A stretch of 14,736 nucleotides of DNA from contig DGQT01000113.1 in the NCBI GenBank assembly GCA_002390845.1, positions 1 to 14,736 on the forward strand, in the 5' to 3' direction. Every line of letters begins with the position of its first letter. The stretch's first letter is position 1. Source of the DNA: Chitinophagaceae bacterium UBA4407 (GTDB lineage Bacteria > Bacteroidota > Bacteroidia > Chitinophagales > Chitinophagaceae). Below the pieces are notes generated by a model. That model searched no databases. It was not told the origin of the DNA and saw only the letters and a list, made by a program, of their open reading frames with translations. Shown here one piece after another: positions 14,134-14,736 of this stretch. Position numbers and translations under genes: made by a program.

Positions 14134-14688
14134 TCAGTCATACATGTTGTCAAATAATCTTTCGTTCGGTGGTTTCAATCCAAGTACACGAATGTATATT
14201 GTTGTTTGCCCTCTATGATGTGCCTGATGCTCAAATGCTTTTAGAATCCATGCAATACGTGTCTCATTGAATTTGCCTCTTTTGACGTATTGGTAACTAT
14301 TTGCCATTTCAAAACGTTCAATAGCCTGAATGGCATAATCATAACTGAGGGTCACAAAGTAGGTTACTGAGTCTTTTGTCAATGCCGAATTTGTGCTTTC
14401 TAAGTCCTGTCTGTTTATTACACTTGGAATCTTCATAGCAGTCGCTGCTTCCATTAAACTTATTGTTGCTTGTGATAAATGAATCATTTGCTGAGCAAAA
14501 GTTCTAATGCTGTCCTGAGGCCGAAAAGAAAATTTGTCGCTAGGCATAGTTTTCAAATAGTCAAGAGTATACAATTTTGAACGTTTCCAATCTTTTAATA
14601 GCTGGACTTTTAAAGAATCAGCAAATTGAGCTTGCGATGTTAGAGTAGTAGCTAATATAAGCAGGAGAAAAGAAAATGTCTTTTTCAT
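14134..14688 (-). CDS. Secreted DinB-family protein
   Basis: The 184-residue product starts with a signal peptide (1-20, cut at SQA-QF). The mature part is a four-helix DinB-like fold: the metal ligands appear to be His70 (QQMIHLS) and the H-x3-H pair His154/His158 in FEHQAHHRGQTTIYIRVLG, followed by the family-typical GLKPP. DinB-like proteins are metal-binding helical-bundle enzymes, including thiol transferases; a precise activity for this secreted form is unknown. The stop is 12 bases from the C5 box, and the ATG is 21 bases past the box of the partial element at the right edge. Confidence 0.85.
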   Translation of the reverse strand: MKKTFSFLLLILATTLTSQAQFADSLKVQLLKDWKRSKLYTLDYLKTMPSDKFSFRPQDSIRTFAQQMIHLSQATISLMEAATAMKIPSVINRQDLESTNSALTKDSVTYFVTLSYDYAIQAIERFEMANSYQYVKRGKFNETRIAWILKAFEHQAHHRGQTTIYIRVLGLKPPNERLFDNMYD

Positions 14689-14709
14689 GAGGAAGTCCTT
14701 TTTTGGTGA

Positions 14710-14736
14710 CGCACAACGAACAGGGCTTGCCGAAGT
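14710..14736. repeat. C-type (attC-like) element C6, cut by the window edge
   Basis: CGCACAACGAACAGGGCTTG is almost identical to the left end of C1 (CGCACAACGAACAGGGCTTT). It is preceded by GGTGA as at C4. The array therefore continues to the right of the window. Confidence 0.72.

Overview
The window looks like chromosomal DNA of a Bacteroidota bacterium, most likely Chitinophagaceae or a close relative. The support is a secreted protein with SprB-type repeats and a C-terminal type IX secretion sorting domain, a Bacteroidota-specific HMA-AraC regulator, a lipoprotein starting CQKEISW, many MKK...AQ-type signal peptides, A+T-rich spacers and starts without obvious Shine-Dalgarno sequences. This is inference from protein style; no rRNA or tRNA gene is visible.

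Positions 1-6860 look like ordinary core or flexible genome. They hold the N-terminal part of a heavy-metal (copper-type) P1B ATPase running off the left edge, a YD-like repeat lipoprotein, a soluble PAS-histidine kinase whose PAS resembles the one in CheB/CheR hybrids, a probable two-gene unit (secreted coiled-coil protein plus a 60-residue DUF3606-type protein), an HMA-AraC regulator with a TTG start, and a DUF3494 (ice-binding-like) / SprB / type IX secreted protein followed by a clear intrinsic terminator. Four copies of a short repeat (consensus GTTGCGTCGCACACTTGTAC) lie in the gene-free spacers.

Positions about 7000-14736 are different. Eight unrelated single genes, seven of them on the minus strand, are separated by structured elements instead of ordinary spacers. 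From 11001 rightward there are five complete elements of nearly identical length (197-200 bp) and a sixth cut by the window edge. Each begins with a GCNCAAC/GCCAAC-like box and ends with its complement (GTTGTGCG, GTTGGGCG, GTTGGCTG). Each has long imperfectly paired arms (GCAGGGCTTTATGC-like) and repeated internal GTCCAGCCC-like blocks. On the minus strand the entry box follows a stop codon by about 2-18 nt and the exit box precedes the next start by about 5-37 nt. This is the layout of integron gene cassettes with attC sites, without a visible integrase (a CALIN-like array), although the elements are longer than usual attC sites and share internal sequence. Between 7000 and 9994 the separators belong to a second repeat family, about 85 bp with a GCTGTTGG hairpin, accompanied by very strong hairpins.

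Reading along the minus strand from the right edge, the cargo is a secreted DinB-like protein, a zinc-ribbon-like protein (opposite strand, its reading frame starting inside an element), an unknown protein, an unknown secreted protein, a HEPN-motif protein, a secreted alpha/beta-hydrolase-like protein, an Arr-type rifampin ADP-ribosyltransferase and a secreted serine hydrolase with a TPR tail. The genes do not form a pathway; the mix of small single-gene stress, resistance and unknown functions is what a cassette array would hold.
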